From contig JAJNBL010000001.1 of NCBI GenBank assembly GCA_021156175.1, positions 186,001 to 250,000 of the forward strand: 64,000 nucleotides of DNA. Reading direction: 5' to 3'. Made by a program: the position numbers and the translations under genes. Below the pieces are notes generated by a model, which worked only from the letters and a program-made list of their open reading frames with translations, was not told where the DNA came from and searched no databases. Shown here one piece after another: positions 53,072 to 64,000 of the stretch (the first letter of the stretch is position 1; the number at the start of each line of letters is the position of its first letter). The DNA comes from Rickettsiales bacterium. GTDB lineage: Bacteria; Pseudomonadota; Alphaproteobacteria; Rickettsiales; JAJNBL01.

Positions 53072-53983
53072 ATGCTAAACATCGCTGAGACACTTACTTG
53101 GTTTGACGAAATGGGCGTGGATGTCACTTTAGAGGACACGCCGCAGAATCAACTTGCCTCGAAAACTAAAACTCCTCCCATCTTATCTGCAAAGCAAGAA
53201 CCTGAAACTCGTGCCGCACCCCCCATAGCGTCGCGTGAAATAGCAAATGATATACCTCCGGCTCCTGTTACACCTAAAAAGCCAATGGTTTCTTCATTCG
53301 TGCCGGCAGTGGAAGCCTCAGCACCTGTTGTGACTAATCCTGTTGCCGCGATTGCCAGTGCGCGCGAAGCGTCGGATAAAGCAAAGACGCTTGAAGACTT
53401 ACGCAAAGCGGTCGAAGCCTTTGATGGCTGCACCATCAAGAAAAGTGCGAATAATACGGTATTTTCCGATGGCGTGGCGACCGCTTCGGTGATGCTGATT
53501 GGCGAAGCACCAGGCGCGAATGAAGATTTAGAAGGTATCCCTTTCTGTGGCGCGAGCGGCCAATTACTGGATGAAATGCTTAAGCACATAGGCTTACTAC
53601 GCAAAGAAAATTTCTATATCACCAACACCCTCTTCTGGCGCCCACCGGGCAACCGTCGTCCAACTCCGGAAGAAATCGCGATGTGCAAACCGTTTGTTGA
53701 AAAACACATTGCACTGATTAAACCGAAACTGATTATCCTCGTTGGTGCAACCGCTATTACTTCGGTGCTTAATAGCAAAACTGGCATTTCGCAGGTTCGG
53801 GGGAAATATTACGACTACACAAATATCTATCTCGATGAACCGATCAAAACAACAGCCATCTTCCACCCATCGTACTTATTACGCTCGCCCGGGCAAAAAC
53901 GAATTGTATGGAAGGATTTGCTGGAGATTGAAGCATTTTTGAAAGAACACATGGAAAACTTTGTCGAGAATAAAACTGCCTAA
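53072..53983 (+). CDS. Uracil-DNA glycosylase, family 4 (Fe-S type)
   Basis: 303 residues from ATG 53072. A long disordered N-terminus (about residues 15-95) precedes the catalytic core. The core begins FDGCTIKKSANNTVF and continues LIGEAPGANEDLEGIPFCGASGQLL, the family-4 motif A. The second motif HPSYLLRSPGQKR lies near residue 270. Family-4 enzymes use a 4Fe-4S cluster, consistent with the nearby SUF machinery. It removes uracil from DNA. Confidence 0.92.
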   Translation: MLNIAETLTWFDEMGVDVTLEDTPQNQLASKTKTPPILSAKQEPETRAAPPIASREIANDIPPAPVTPKKPMVSSFVPAVEASAPVVTNPVAAIASAREASDKAKTLEDLRKAVEAFDGCTIKKSANNTVFSDGVATASVMLIGEAPGANEDLEGIPFCGASGQLLDEMLKHIGLLRKENFYITNTLFWRPPGNRRPTPEEIAMCKPFVEKHIALIKPKLIILVGATAITSVLNSKTGISQVRGKYYDYTNIYLDEPIKTTAIFHPSYLLRSPGQKRIVWKDLLEIEAFLKEHMENFVENKTA

Positions 53984-54474
53984 AGCATCGTTCCAATTTT
54001 CTGTATCGCCGACTGCCATTGCTCACGTTTCATTGTTTCCAAGGAAAGTGCCACCAGTGCTTGCACGCGACGCTCCAAGATCGTGCAGACTCTCTCAAAC
54101 TCTTCTCGGATTTGAAATTCATCCCCCTCAAATTTCGCAGGATCCGGGACACCCCAATGGACTTTGATCGGCTTTCCTGGAAATAAAGGGCAGGCCTCTC
54201 CAGCTGCAGCATCACATACGGTAATCACAATATCGATAGGAAAGGTGATATTCCCTTCGCCATCGTGCCATATATCCCAGGATTTGCTGAAATAACCGCT
54301 TGTTTTTATACCATGTACGGTAAGTGTTTCCAAACTCATCGGATGCACATATCCCGCCGGCACACTCCCCCCGCTGATGGCTTTAAACCGCCCTTCCCCA
54401 TAATGCGAAAGGAGTCCTTCCGCCATAATGCTTCGGCAGGAATTACCTGTGCAAAGAAACAGTACTGTAATCAT
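53980..54474 (-). CDS. ArsC-type arsenate reductase / low-molecular-weight phosphatase family
   Basis: 164 residues. The P-loop CTGNSCRS gives the nucleophile Cys8 and Arg14. Cys87 and Cys95 (VITVCDAAAGEAC) match the relay cysteines of thioredoxin-coupled ArsC, and GVPDPA holds the acid Asp111. These features favour arsenate reductase over a tyrosine phosphatase. It overlaps msrB by four bases in one operon. No arsenite pump or ArsR is here. Confidence 0.85.
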   Translation of the reverse strand: MITVLFLCTGNSCRSIMAEGLLSHYGEGRFKAISGGSVPAGYVHPMSLETLTVHGIKTSGYFSKSWDIWHDGEGNITFPIDIVITVCDAAAGEACPLFPGKPIKVHWGVPDPAKFEGDEFQIREEFERVCTILERRVQALVALSLETMKREQWQSAIQKIGTML

Positions 54475-54875
54475 TTATCCACCTCTGCTGGCTCAAAATG
54501 TAACGCGAGCGAATTAATACAATACCGCTCACCCGTCGGCGGAGGCCCATCCGGAAATACATGCCCCAAATGCGAACCACAACCCGAACAGGTGACTTCC
54601 GTTCTTTCCATCCCATGGGAGGAATCCGTCACACGGTTAATCGCCTCCGGAATGGCCTCTTGCCAGAAGCTCGGCCAACCACTGCCGGAATCGTATTTCT
54701 CATTGGACGTGAATAGTATCTTCCCACAGCAGACGCATACATACCGCCCCACCTCTTTATGGTAACAATATTCCCCTGAAAACGGTGCTTCCGTTCCCTT
54801 GTTCCAGCAGACATGATAAACCTCTTTGGGGAGATCTTCGCGTTTAATACGGGGTTTTTTGGGGTTATCTGACAT
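54471..54875 (-). CDS. msrB: Peptide methionine-(R)-S-oxide reductase
   Basis: 134 residues from ATG 54875, with GAGG six bases upstream; the frame is open to 54944. Zinc sites CVCC and CSGC flank the fold, the catalytic Cys lies in the RYCINS motif, and GWPSF is conserved. It repairs methionine-R-sulfoxide. The stop overlaps the arsC start, suggesting joint oxidative and arsenate stress expression. Confidence 0.95.
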   Translation of the reverse strand: MSDNPKKPRIKREDLPKEVYHVCWNKGTEAPFSGEYCYHKEVGRYVCVCCGKILFTSNEKYDSGSGWPSFWQEAIPEAINRVTDSSHGMERTEVTCSGCGSHLGHVFPDGPPPTGERYCINSLALHFEPAEVDK

Positions 54876-55033
54876 ACATACCTCACTCTCTGATAGATAG
54901 TAATAGATAGTATACGGCATATAAATAACCGATACCATCTTCATAAAATAGGCTTTCTAACTCCCTTGCACCTTGCTCAAATTCTCTTTATTTTGAGGGC
55001 CACATCCGCCCTTAACCTTAGGAACCTTACGCT

Positions 55034-55375
55034 ATGGGAATACCCTTTACCACCATTGGATTTCTCCTGATTTCCAACATTTTTATGACTTTTGCCTGGT
55101 ATGGGCATTTAAAATTCAAGGCAGCTCCGCTTTATACTGTGATTCTCATCAGCTGGGGAATTGCGCTATTTGAATATTGCTTCCAGGTCCCAGCCAACCG
55201 GATTGGATATGGGTATTTCTCCGCCGCCCAGCTCAAAACTCTCCAGGAAATCATTACCTTAGTGGTATTTATCGTCTTTTCTTGGGCGTATTTAGGTGAG
55301 CCCTTGCGCTGGAACCATATGGTCGGCTTTGCCTTTATCATTGCTGCTGCCTTTTTTATTTTTAAGAAGTGGTAA
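55034..55375 (+). CDS. DMT-like DUF486 small membrane protein
   Basis: 113 residues with four membrane helices. The family signature MTFAWYGHLKF and the CFQVPANRIGY segment match DUF486, a small drug/metabolite-transporter-like family. It probably works as a dimer. The substrate is unknown. Confidence 0.85.
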   Translation: MGIPFTTIGFLLISNIFMTFAWYGHLKFKAAPLYTVILISWGIALFEYCFQVPANRIGYGYFSAAQLKTLQEIITLVVFIVFSWAYLGEPLRWNHMVGFAFIIAAAFFIFKKW

Positions 55376-55413
55376 TCAAGCGATAGGAAATACTTGACTT
55401 TAAGTCCCTTTTA

Positions 55414-55448
55414 GGGCAAAAATGCCCCCCTGCCCCTATTGTTGGGCA
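55414..55448 (+). promoter_or_regulatory. Leader with four alternating complementary segments
   Basis: GGGCA (55414-55418), TGCCC (55423-55427), TGCCC (55431-55435) and GGGCA (55444-55448) can pair as 1-2 plus 3-4, or as nested 1-3 or 2-4 alternatives. It precedes the 63-residue gene by 40 bases. Confidence 0.4.
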
Positions 55449-55487
55449 CAGCTATTCATATCATAACGACGTATATAGGGGTCCATC

Positions 55488-55679
55488 ATGGCAACAAAAA
55501 ATAACCCGAAAAACCGCGGTGCTGCTGGTAAAATCAAATCCGTTAACAGCAAGACTGTAAAGCCTGTATTGTACATCGGCACACAAATTGGACACGGCAA
55601 GTACATTGCAGCGCAATTTGAAGGTGGCGACCTCGTCATGGACGATGCTGGCAAGCCGATTCCGTGGGATGCAATCTAA
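55488..55679 (+). CDS. Small conserved hypothetical protein
   Basis: 63 residues with a basic N-terminus (KNNPKNRGAAGKIKSVNSKT), then a short beta-like part with GTQIGHGKYIAAQFEGGDLV and an acidic end PWDAI. It has its own structured leader and a strong terminator, so it is clearly an expressed unit. It may bind nucleic acid, but nothing proves this. Confidence 0.75.
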   Translation: MATKNNPKNRGAAGKIKSVNSKTVKPVLYIGTQIGHGKYIAAQFEGGDLVMDDAGKPIPWDAI

Positions 55680-55704
55680 TGCATTGTATCTAAAGAAAAT
55701 TGTT

Positions 55705-55734
55705 AAAAACCGGAGATTTTTCTCCGGTTTTTTT
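55705..55734. terminator. Bidirectional terminator
   Basis: AACCGGAGA and TCTCCGGTT pair perfectly with a TTTT loop and T-runs on both sides. It serves the 63-residue gene on the plus strand and ubiD on the minus strand. Confidence 0.88.
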
Positions 55735-57238
55735 ATTTCCAAATCGGCTTTCCGGATCCAGGAAGCCCATATTTCTCCCACATCTCACTTACCTTCTCCA
55801 CCACCTCTTGCTTCATATAAATCTTCTCGCCCCATTCGCGCTTGGTTTCCGGTGGCCATTTGTTCGTGGCATCGATCCCCATTTTGCTGCCCAGACCTGA
55901 TTCCGGCGAAGCAAAATCGAGGTAATCAATCGGCGTATTCTCAATGATCGTCGTATCCCGAGCAGGATCCACACGGGTCGAAATCGCCCAGATCACGTCA
56001 TTCCAATCGAGGACATTAATGTCATCATCCACCACGATCACGAATTTCGTATACATAAACTGGCGCAAAAACGACCACACCCCCATCATCACGCGCTTGG
56101 CATGGCCGGGATAGGCCTTCTTGATGGATACTACCGCCACACGGTACGAACACCCTTCCGGCGGGAGCCAAAAATCGACAATCTCGGGGAATTGTTGGAT
56201 CAGGAGGGGAACGAATACATCGTTGAGCGCCACACCCAGCACCGAAGGCTCATCCGGCGGCCTGCCGGTAAAGGTGCTCAAATAGATCGGTTTTTTCCGC
56301 ATCGTAATCGCAGAAACAGTAAAGACCGGAAACGGCTCAACGGAATTATAATAGCCCGTATGGTCTCCATAAGGCCCTTCATCACCATAATCGGAAAGGC
56401 TCACATGGCCTTCGATCACGATCTCCGCTTGCGCAGGAACTTTTAACGGCACCGTCACGCAATCGACCAACTCCACACTCTTGCCCCGGAGTAATCCAGC
56501 AAACTGGTATTCAGAAAGTGTATCAGGCACCGGCGTCACCGCTGCCAAGATGGTCCCCGGATCAGCCCCAATCACTGCTGCCGCAGGAAGCGGTTCACGG
56601 TATTGCTCTGCCCAACGTTGATGGTGCTGCGCTCCTCCGCGATGCTTCAACCACCGCATCAGGGTCGTATTTTTGCCTGTCACCTGCATCCGGTAAATGC
56701 CTAGGTTAAATCCGTCTTCTTTCTTATCCGACGGACCTTTAGTGACCACCAACGGCCAGGTAATCAGGGGTGCCGGCTCATCCGGCCAGCACGTTTGAAT
56801 CGGAAGTTTGGAGAGATCAATATCCTCGCCTTTGAGCACAACCTCCTGGCATGGCGCCTTGGAAACCGTTTTGGGCTTCATCGCCAAGGCTTTCTTGACC
56901 AAAGGCCAGAGTGCCGCAGCTTCCTTCCAGCCCCCCGGTGGTTCCGGCTGTTTAAAGAAAGCCAGCATCTCCCCTACTTCGCGGAGCTTACCCGGCACAG
57001 TATCCATACCCTTCGCCACCCGCTCGACCGTCCCAAAGAGGTTCACCAGCACCGGCATAGGATTAGGCCCATGCTCCGTGATAACCTGCTCAAACAGCAC
57101 CGCAGGACCGTTCTCGGCCAAGAGACGGGTCTGGATTTCGGTCATCTCAAGAACGGTCGAGACAGGCTCTTTCACCCGTATCAGTTCACCAGAAGCTTCG
57201 AGTGTTTCAATAAAATCGCGTAGGGATTCGTAAGGCAT
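55733..57238 (-). CDS. ubiD: UbiD-family 3-octaprenyl-4-hydroxybenzoate decarboxylase
   Basis: 501 residues. UbiD blocks are clear, including [32 protein letters not shown]-like [19 protein letters not shown] and the C-terminal [12 protein letters not shown]. It decarboxylates the ubiquinone precursor using prenylated FMN made by UbiX, which is not in the window. It is a single gene, ending at a shared terminator. Confidence 0.96.
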   Translation of the reverse strand: MPYESLRDFIETLEASGELIRVKEPVSTVLEMTEIQTRLLAENGPAVLFEQVITEHGPNPMPVLVNLFGTVERVAKGMDTVPGKLREVGEMLAFFKQPEPPGGWKEAAALWPLVKKALAMKPKTVSKAPCQEVVLKGEDIDLSKLPIQTCWPDEPAPLITWPLVVTKGPSDKKEDGFNLGIYRMQVTGKNTTLMRWLKHRGGAQHHQRWAEQYREPLPAAAVIGADPGTILAAVTPVPDTLSEYQFAGLLRGKSVELVDCVTVPLKVPAQAEIVIEGHVSLSDYGDEGPYGDHTGYYNSVEPFPVFTVSAITMRKKPIYLSTFTGRPPDEPSVLGVALNDVFVPLLIQQFPEIVDFWLPPEGCSYRVAVVSIKKAYPGHAKRVMMGVWSFLRQFMYTKFVIVVDDDINVLDWNDVIWAISTRVDPARDTTIIENTPIDYLDFASPESGLGSKMGIDATNKWPPETKREWGEKIYMKQEVVEKVSEMWEKYGLPGSGKPIWK

Positions 57239-57303
57239 GGGGTAATCCAGCTATTTTTAGCTGTTTATACGGCACCTTAGCTGTATTGTCAAAGCCCTCA
57301 CCC

Positions 57304-58338
57304 TTATCGGTGCGGACTAGCGTCTTTCGAGGAAGATGCAGGTTTTGAAGCAACCATACTACTCCACTGCTCCGGCTGGCGTTCCTGACGCTTTTCAGGA
57401 AATACTGCATTAGAAGGAATATCCTTTAACTGCGAATAGAATGTTCCGAATCTTCCAAGCTTATTGGCTTCGACAATAGCATCAAGCTCTTCTTGTGTTT
57501 TTTCATAAGTAGGTGATTTGTCCCATGCTTTTTTGATATTCAGTTGTTCTTCCGGCGTAGCTTCAAAAAACGCTTGGTTAAGAATCGCGGCAGGCTGGAA
57601 ATCATGGTAGGCCTGAATATAAGTGAATTTTCCTTCCGGGAATTGCCTATACGCATGACCAGCAAGATCCGTTACACTCTGGTAAGAGATGGCACTCATA
57701 CAATTAATAAGAGTAACTTGTCCTTCATTACGCATATTAAACATCCCATATACAATAGCGCAATACCCCTGTGAAAAGTTTTCCTGATTAAAAGAAAATG
57801 GCACTTTTACCACATTACTCGATGGTGACTGGATAAATGCATCCTGTTTAAAATTTGGATCGATATTGAGTATCGCGACTTTATCACGGTTCCGAGTAAA
57901 TGTTGGATGACATTGCTCTTCCGAACCATTACTGCCAATATTAATGAGGAATTCAGTACAACCTTCCTCTCGCTTCTGAGAAAACCATTGCGTGATGTAG
58001 TTTGAAGCTACGACATCTAAAGTCTTCGCTTCCGGAAGAGAATATAACCACTTAAAAAAATTCTCCTTCTGAGCAACAACATTGTCCCAATCGTGTCGCT
58101 TATCGAAGGCAGTCTTGTATTCACAAACCTTCTCTGCAAGGAAACGTAAATTACGGCCACTTTGTGATGCAACTTTCCGATCACTCTTTTCTTGTTTCCC
58201 TTGCTCTTGTAATGATAAGTTCAATGCAGCCTTAAGTGCCTCATCTTCTTCCTGATCCGCTAACGAACGAGCCATTGCCAAATCCATAGCTTTTTGCTCT
58301 TCCCGTGATAAAAATTGATGATCAGAATACTTACTCAT
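57304..58338 (-). CDS. Protein with two tandem ubiquitin-interacting motifs
   Basis: 344 residues from ATG 58338, with AGGGA seven bases upstream. Residues 13-28 (EEQKAMDLAMARSLAD) and 30-45 (EEDEALKAALNLSLQE) each fit the ubiquitin-interacting-motif pattern: acidic patch, hydrophobic, Ala (21/38), Ser (25/42), acidic (28/45), exactly 17 residues apart. The remaining 290 residues form one or two unassigned domains (LINIGSNGSEEQCH, VAILNID, VTLINCMSAISY). The tail is Pro/Ser-rich. AT-rich with a strong own promoter. Probably an injected or secreted host-interaction protein; catalytic activity unknown. Confidence 0.78.
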   Translation of the reverse strand: MSKYSDHQFLSREEQKAMDLAMARSLADQEEDEALKAALNLSLQEQGKQEKSDRKVASQSGRNLRFLAEKVCEYKTAFDKRHDWDNVVAQKENFFKWLYSLPEAKTLDVVASNYITQWFSQKREEGCTEFLINIGSNGSEEQCHPTFTRNRDKVAILNIDPNFKQDAFIQSPSSNVVKVPFSFNQENFSQGYCAIVYGMFNMRNEGQVTLINCMSAISYQSVTDLAGHAYRQFPEGKFTYIQAYHDFQPAAILNQAFFEATPEEQLNIKKAWDKSPTYEKTQEELDAIVEANKLGRFGTFYSQLKDIPSNAVFPEKRQERQPEQWSSMVASKPASSSKDASPHR

Positions 58339-58382
58339 AGCTATTCCCTTGATTTGACACACTCATAAATTTAACTTACCAG

Positions 58383-58410
58383 ATAATATAATATTTTATT
58401 AAAATGTCAA
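58383..58410 (-). promoter_or_regulatory. Promoter of the UIM-protein gene
   Basis: On the minus strand TTGACA (58405-58410) and TATTAT (58383-58388) are 16 bases apart, placing the start about 40 bases before the ATG. Confidence 0.65.
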
Positions 58411-58483
58411 TCATACACCATATCCTCTCTTTCTATAATCATATATATCATTATATAACAGCATGTTATTTGAATATTACTGA

Positions 58484-58512
58484 TTGACAAATAGTTAATA
58501 TTGTAATATAAT
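58484..58512 (+). promoter_or_regulatory. Consensus sigma70 promoter of the 58533 gene
   Basis: TTGACA (58484-58489), exactly 17 bases, TATAAT (58507-58512): a perfect match to the consensus and the strongest promoter seen in the window. The leader is about 14 bases with AAGGAAGGGAG as the ribosome-binding site. Confidence 0.85.
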
Positions 58513-58532
58513 TAACTTAAGGAAGGGAGTTT

Positions 58533-59135
58533 ATGTATCCAACCATCACAGCACCTTACGTGCAAACCGCACCGCCTACGCTCAATGTGACGAGTATCGC
58601 CACTCATGAGCCGGCTGTGGGCCGTATAGCTGCGAGTGTTGTCCCACCGCCTGTAGCATCCACTCCCGAACAAAACGATGCCAAGCGCCCCAAACAGAAC
58701 GCCAAGGAAATGGATTACCAGCGCGCCACCCAACGTGCTTCTGCCGCTTTTATTACCCAACTCATTACCGGAGGCAATAAGGAAGTAGCTCCCATGACGG
58801 AGTACGGCTTCATACGCCCTCTCATTGGCGCTCCTAATAGTAAATCCTCCTCCGGTCTATCAAAAGATACTTTGGATATCTTGGACGATCAGGAAACTTC
58901 TTTTGCATCTCCCGAAGGAGAAGAAGCTATTCCGGGAAGCGCGGCCGTGGCCTTCAGTCATTTACTGGAAACGATGGGTACAGAGCGACCGAGCGCACAT
59001 GCCATCACCACCATTTCTCAACAGAATGAACCCTCTCTCTACCACACCCATGCCACATCGGCTTATGGCGAAGCGATGACGCGCATTACGCTTACCCAGG
59101 ACAGCAAACCCCAGCACGTGAAAGATGGAGCGTAA
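58533..59135 (+). CDS. Orphan protein of unknown function with a strong promoter
   Basis: 200 residues, Pro/Thr/Ala-rich at the N-terminus (PPTLNV, PPPVASTP), then a basic helical patch (KRPKQNAKEMDYQRATQRAS), then a mixed Ser-rich part. No signal peptide, membrane segment or known domain. It is divergent from the UIM-protein gene and has a perfect consensus promoter and strong ribosome-binding site, implying high expression. Codon use matches the chromosome better than that of the UIM gene. Confidence 0.7.
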   Translation: MYPTITAPYVQTAPPTLNVTSIATHEPAVGRIAASVVPPPVASTPEQNDAKRPKQNAKEMDYQRATQRASAAFITQLITGGNKEVAPMTEYGFIRPLIGAPNSKSSSGLSKDTLDILDDQETSFASPEGEEAIPGSAAVAFSHLLETMGTERPSAHAITTISQQNEPSLYHTHATSAYGEAMTRITLTQDSKPQHVKDGA

Positions 59136-61932
<2,797 letters not shown>

Positions 61933-61933
61933 A

Positions 61934-63244
61934 TCACTCCCCCCGTTTTTCCCACTGCGCAAGCGATTTTGGATCAAGCCGGACTTCTAAGTTAATCGCC
62001 GTTTCGGTATCTTCCCGAGAAATCACATGTCCATGCTCATAAAGCCAGGCGAGATTTTTTCCATCTTCCGGCTTAAGCGCAATAGTAACCACTTCCGCAT
62101 GTTGCCCAAGCTTCTTATCCAGGAGCTTTAAGAGATAATCGCAACCCATACCATCATGCGCGGAAATCGCAGCGCAATTGTCATTCGCTGAGGCCTCATT
62201 CCACACATCGGTGCGATCCGTTCCTTCGAGCAAATCGATTTTATTATAGACCTCGATCGTATGATTGGACCATTTTTCTTCCAAGCCCAAACTCTTGATT
62301 ACATCGTATACATCGGCTTTTTGCGCATGCGTATCCTCATGCGCCATGTCGCGCACATGCAAGAGAATCGTCGCCTCGCGCACTTCCTCGAGCGTCGCAC
62401 GGAACGCCGCCACAAGCTCCGTTGGGAGCTCGGAAATGAATCCTACTGTGTCGGACAATATCACTTTCCGACCTGAGGGAAGTTCCATATGCCGCATCGT
62501 GGGATCAAGGGTTGCAAAGAGCAAATCTTTCGCCAACACTTCTGCCCCGGTGAGCCTATTGAACAATGTCGATTTCCCGGCGTTGGTATAACCCACCAGC
62601 GCAATAATCGGATAGGGCGTGTCGCGCCGGGTTTTGCGATGCAATTCGCGGGTACGCATTACCGTCTCTAACTGCCGTTTAATCTGCGCGATGCGGTCAT
62701 CAATCCCCCGACGGTCGGTTTCGATCTGCGTTTCCCCCGGACCTCCCATGAAGCCCGCACCACCACGTTGACGTTCCAAGTGGGTCCATGAGCGCACAAG
62801 ACGCGATTTTTGGTATTGCTGCGCTGCAAGCTCGACTTGCAGCTTTCCTTCTTTCGTCCGCGCACGATCACCAAAAATTTCCAAAATCAGCGCTGTTCGG
62901 TCAATCACCTTACAGCCCAAATCTTTCTCTAAATTCCGATGTTGCGCAGGTGAGAGCTGCGTGTCGACAATAACCACCTGAATATTATTGGCTTTAAGTG
63001 TTATGGCAAGCTCATCGATCTTCCCCTTCCCGATATAGGTCGAAGGACGAATCGAAGCGAGGGCAACGCCTTCAACTCCCTGCACATCCAGCCGAATTGC
63101 TTCCGCCAAACCGCGCGCTTCTTCAAGCTTGTTATCGAGTGAACGTTGTTTGCTTCTTTCGGAGTGACGCTCTGTCTTCAAATAAGGGTGGAGGATATAG
63201 GCGCGTTCGCCATAATGGTCTTCAGTATTCCAGGATGTATCCAT
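61934..63244 (-). CDS. hflX: HflX ribosome-associated GTPase
   Basis: 436 residues. The HflX N-terminal domain (VDTQLSPAQHRNLEKDLGCK) and glycine-rich GGPGETQIETDRRGID linker precede the G domain with GYTNAGKS (P-loop), DTVGFI (G3) and NKID (G4). It splits or rescues stalled ribosomes. The neighbouring hfq often found in proteobacteria is not in the window. Confidence 0.95.
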   Translation of the reverse strand: MDTSWNTEDHYGERAYILHPYLKTERHSERSKQRSLDNKLEEARGLAEAIRLDVQGVEGVALASIRPSTYIGKGKIDELAITLKANNIQVVIVDTQLSPAQHRNLEKDLGCKVIDRTALILEIFGDRARTKEGKLQVELAAQQYQKSRLVRSWTHLERQRGGAGFMGGPGETQIETDRRGIDDRIAQIKRQLETVMRTRELHRKTRRDTPYPIIALVGYTNAGKSTLFNRLTGAEVLAKDLLFATLDPTMRHMELPSGRKVILSDTVGFISELPTELVAAFRATLEEVREATILLHVRDMAHEDTHAQKADVYDVIKSLGLEEKWSNHTIEVYNKIDLLEGTDRTDVWNEASANDNCAAISAHDGMGCDYLLKLLDKKLGQHAEVVTIALKPEDGKNLAWLYEHGHVISREDTETAINLEVRLDPKSLAQWEKRGE

Positions 63245-63247
63245 AGA

Positions 63248-63925
63248 TTATGCGCGCTGCCGTTCCTTTAAACCTACTGATTCGAAAAATGCCAAAAGCT
63301 CATCATGATTCCGCAAATGGCGTTTCGGTGGGAAGGGGCGAAAACGTTCTTCCGACAAATCCGCATCCCCATAGAAAATTGGGGTAATCCCCGAATTATA
63401 AGCACATTCCAAATCCGTAAGCGAATCACCTATGAGCCACACATCCGGCCCAAGCGCAATCCCGCTCCCTTCTAACGCTAGCAATACCGGCGCGGATGAA
63501 GGCTTATCTTCCCTTGCATCCTTCGCACCAACCACTTTATCAAAGAAACGATCCCAACCAATATGCGTGACTTCTTTACGCAAATTATGGCCAGTTTTAT
63601 TACTCACCACCGCCATGTAAACGTCCTTCGCACGCAAGTGCGTAAGCACATCCACAGCACCTTCCAATACTTCAAGATCTTTCAAATGATTCTCGGTGAA
63701 AAATGTCTGATAAATGCTTGAGGCTTTTTCCCAATCATCGCCAAAAATTTCTGGGAAAGAATCGCGCATCGAACGATGCACTTTCTCTTTCACTTCTTCA
63801 ATCGTCCAAGGCGTATGGCCCATATCCGTGAATGTCTTATGGAGTGAACGGTGGATAATTGGCCAGGTATCAGCCAACGTATTATCCCAATCAAATAAAA
63901 TAGCTTTAGGTGTGGTCAGGGTCAT
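63248..63925 (-). CDS. HAD-superfamily hydrolase (phosphoglycolate phosphatase-like)
   Basis: 225 residues. Motif I is FDWDNTLAD with Asp12 and Asp14, motif II is VVSNKTG, and motif III/IV is GDSLTDLECA. A small cap domain lies between. The family covers phosphatases such as Gph and pyrophosphatases; the substrate cannot be told. It is coupled by an ATGA overlap to the partial gene on its upstream side. Confidence 0.85.
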   Translation of the reverse strand: MTLTTPKAILFDWDNTLADTWPIIHRSLHKTFTDMGHTPWTIEEVKEKVHRSMRDSFPEIFGDDWEKASSIYQTFFTENHLKDLEVLEGAVDVLTHLRAKDVYMAVVSNKTGHNLRKEVTHIGWDRFFDKVVGAKDAREDKPSSAPVLLALEGSGIALGPDVWLIGDSLTDLECAYNSGITPIFYGDADLSEERFRPFPPKRHLRNHDELLAFFESVGLKERQRA

Positions 63926-64000
63926 GCAATCGCTTCCAATCTTTCAGTCACATATACATCATAAAGCAAACGGAGCTGCGAGGTGACTTCGCCACATTTG
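63922..64000 (-). CDS. C-terminal end of an unidentified gene cut by the right edge
   Basis: The last 25 codons read KCGEVTSQLRLLYDVYVTER and then LEAIA before a TGA that overlaps the HAD start as ATGA. The short helix-like tail is not enough to name the family. It lies upstream of the HAD gene and hflX on the same strand. Confidence 0.5.
   Translation of the reverse strand, partial: KCGEVTSQLRLLYDVYVTERLEAIA

Overview
The window is about 64 kb of gene-dense bacterial chromosome. Family content points to an alphaproteobacterium: a SUF operon of the Rrf2 regulator-SufB-C-D-S-U-T type, an ELM1/DUF1022-type protein, phosphatidylserine decarboxylase with synthase, LigA, HflX and ArgJ. It still makes arginine and biotin intermediates. 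Interspersed are eukaryote-like and repeat-rich proteins (a Rho-family GTPase, a protein with two ubiquitin-interacting motifs, a tandem pair of proline-rich paralogues), so a protist- or animal-associated lifestyle is plausible. This is inference; no taxonomic marker was computed. A perfect 16-bp parS palindrome at 14804-14819 suggests the window lies in the origin-proximal part of the chromosome. No rRNA, tRNA, CRISPR or transposase was found.

Layout. 1-7.1 kb: methyltransferase (cut by the left edge), SemiSWEET, argJ, O-antigen-ligase-like protein, gmk, SDR, ELM1-like protein and an AT-rich unknown. 7.3-11.7 kb: one tightly overlapping operon def-fmt-truA-bioH-bioC-bioD. 11.7-16.6 kb: pssA and psd with a long palindromic element between them, a LOG-family protein, Sfp-type PPTase, parS, grxB and a metal permease. 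16.6-19 kb: a small membrane protein and two lipoproteins sharing a DNDxxY motif. 19-23.2 kb: murC-murB-ddl-ftsQ, without murG, ftsA or ftsZ beside it. 23.3-27 kb: a phage-tail-like glycine-rich protein, a Do/HtrA protease and a 54-residue-repeat protein. 27.2-34.8 kb: the regulated SUF operon followed by metG. 34.9-40.9 kb: accessory island with the Rho-like GTPase, a conserved unknown and the two paralogues, ending at a convergent IscA/SufA gene. 41.3-51.8 kb: usher-like outer-membrane protein, uvrB, pirin, grxC, tolQRA, pyrD, rpmB. 52-64 kb: membrane-bound AraC regulator, family-4 uracil-DNA glycosylase, arsC-msrB, small proteins, ubiD, the UIM protein divergent from an orphan protein, ligA, a HEPN-like protein, hflX and a HAD phosphatase.

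How it fits together. Housekeeping genes form ordinary operons for initiator-Met formylation and deformylation, peptidoglycan precursor synthesis, phospholipid synthesis, Fe-S assembly and envelope energisation. The unusual material sits in single-gene or small-cluster insertions between them, generally more AT-rich. The most interesting items are the Rho-like GTPase with substitutions at positions equivalent to Rac1 G12, K16 and Q61, the tandem-UIM protein with its divergent consensus promoters, and the duplicated proline-rich genes. That duplication copied the end of the neighbouring Fe-S gene and left a readable relic.
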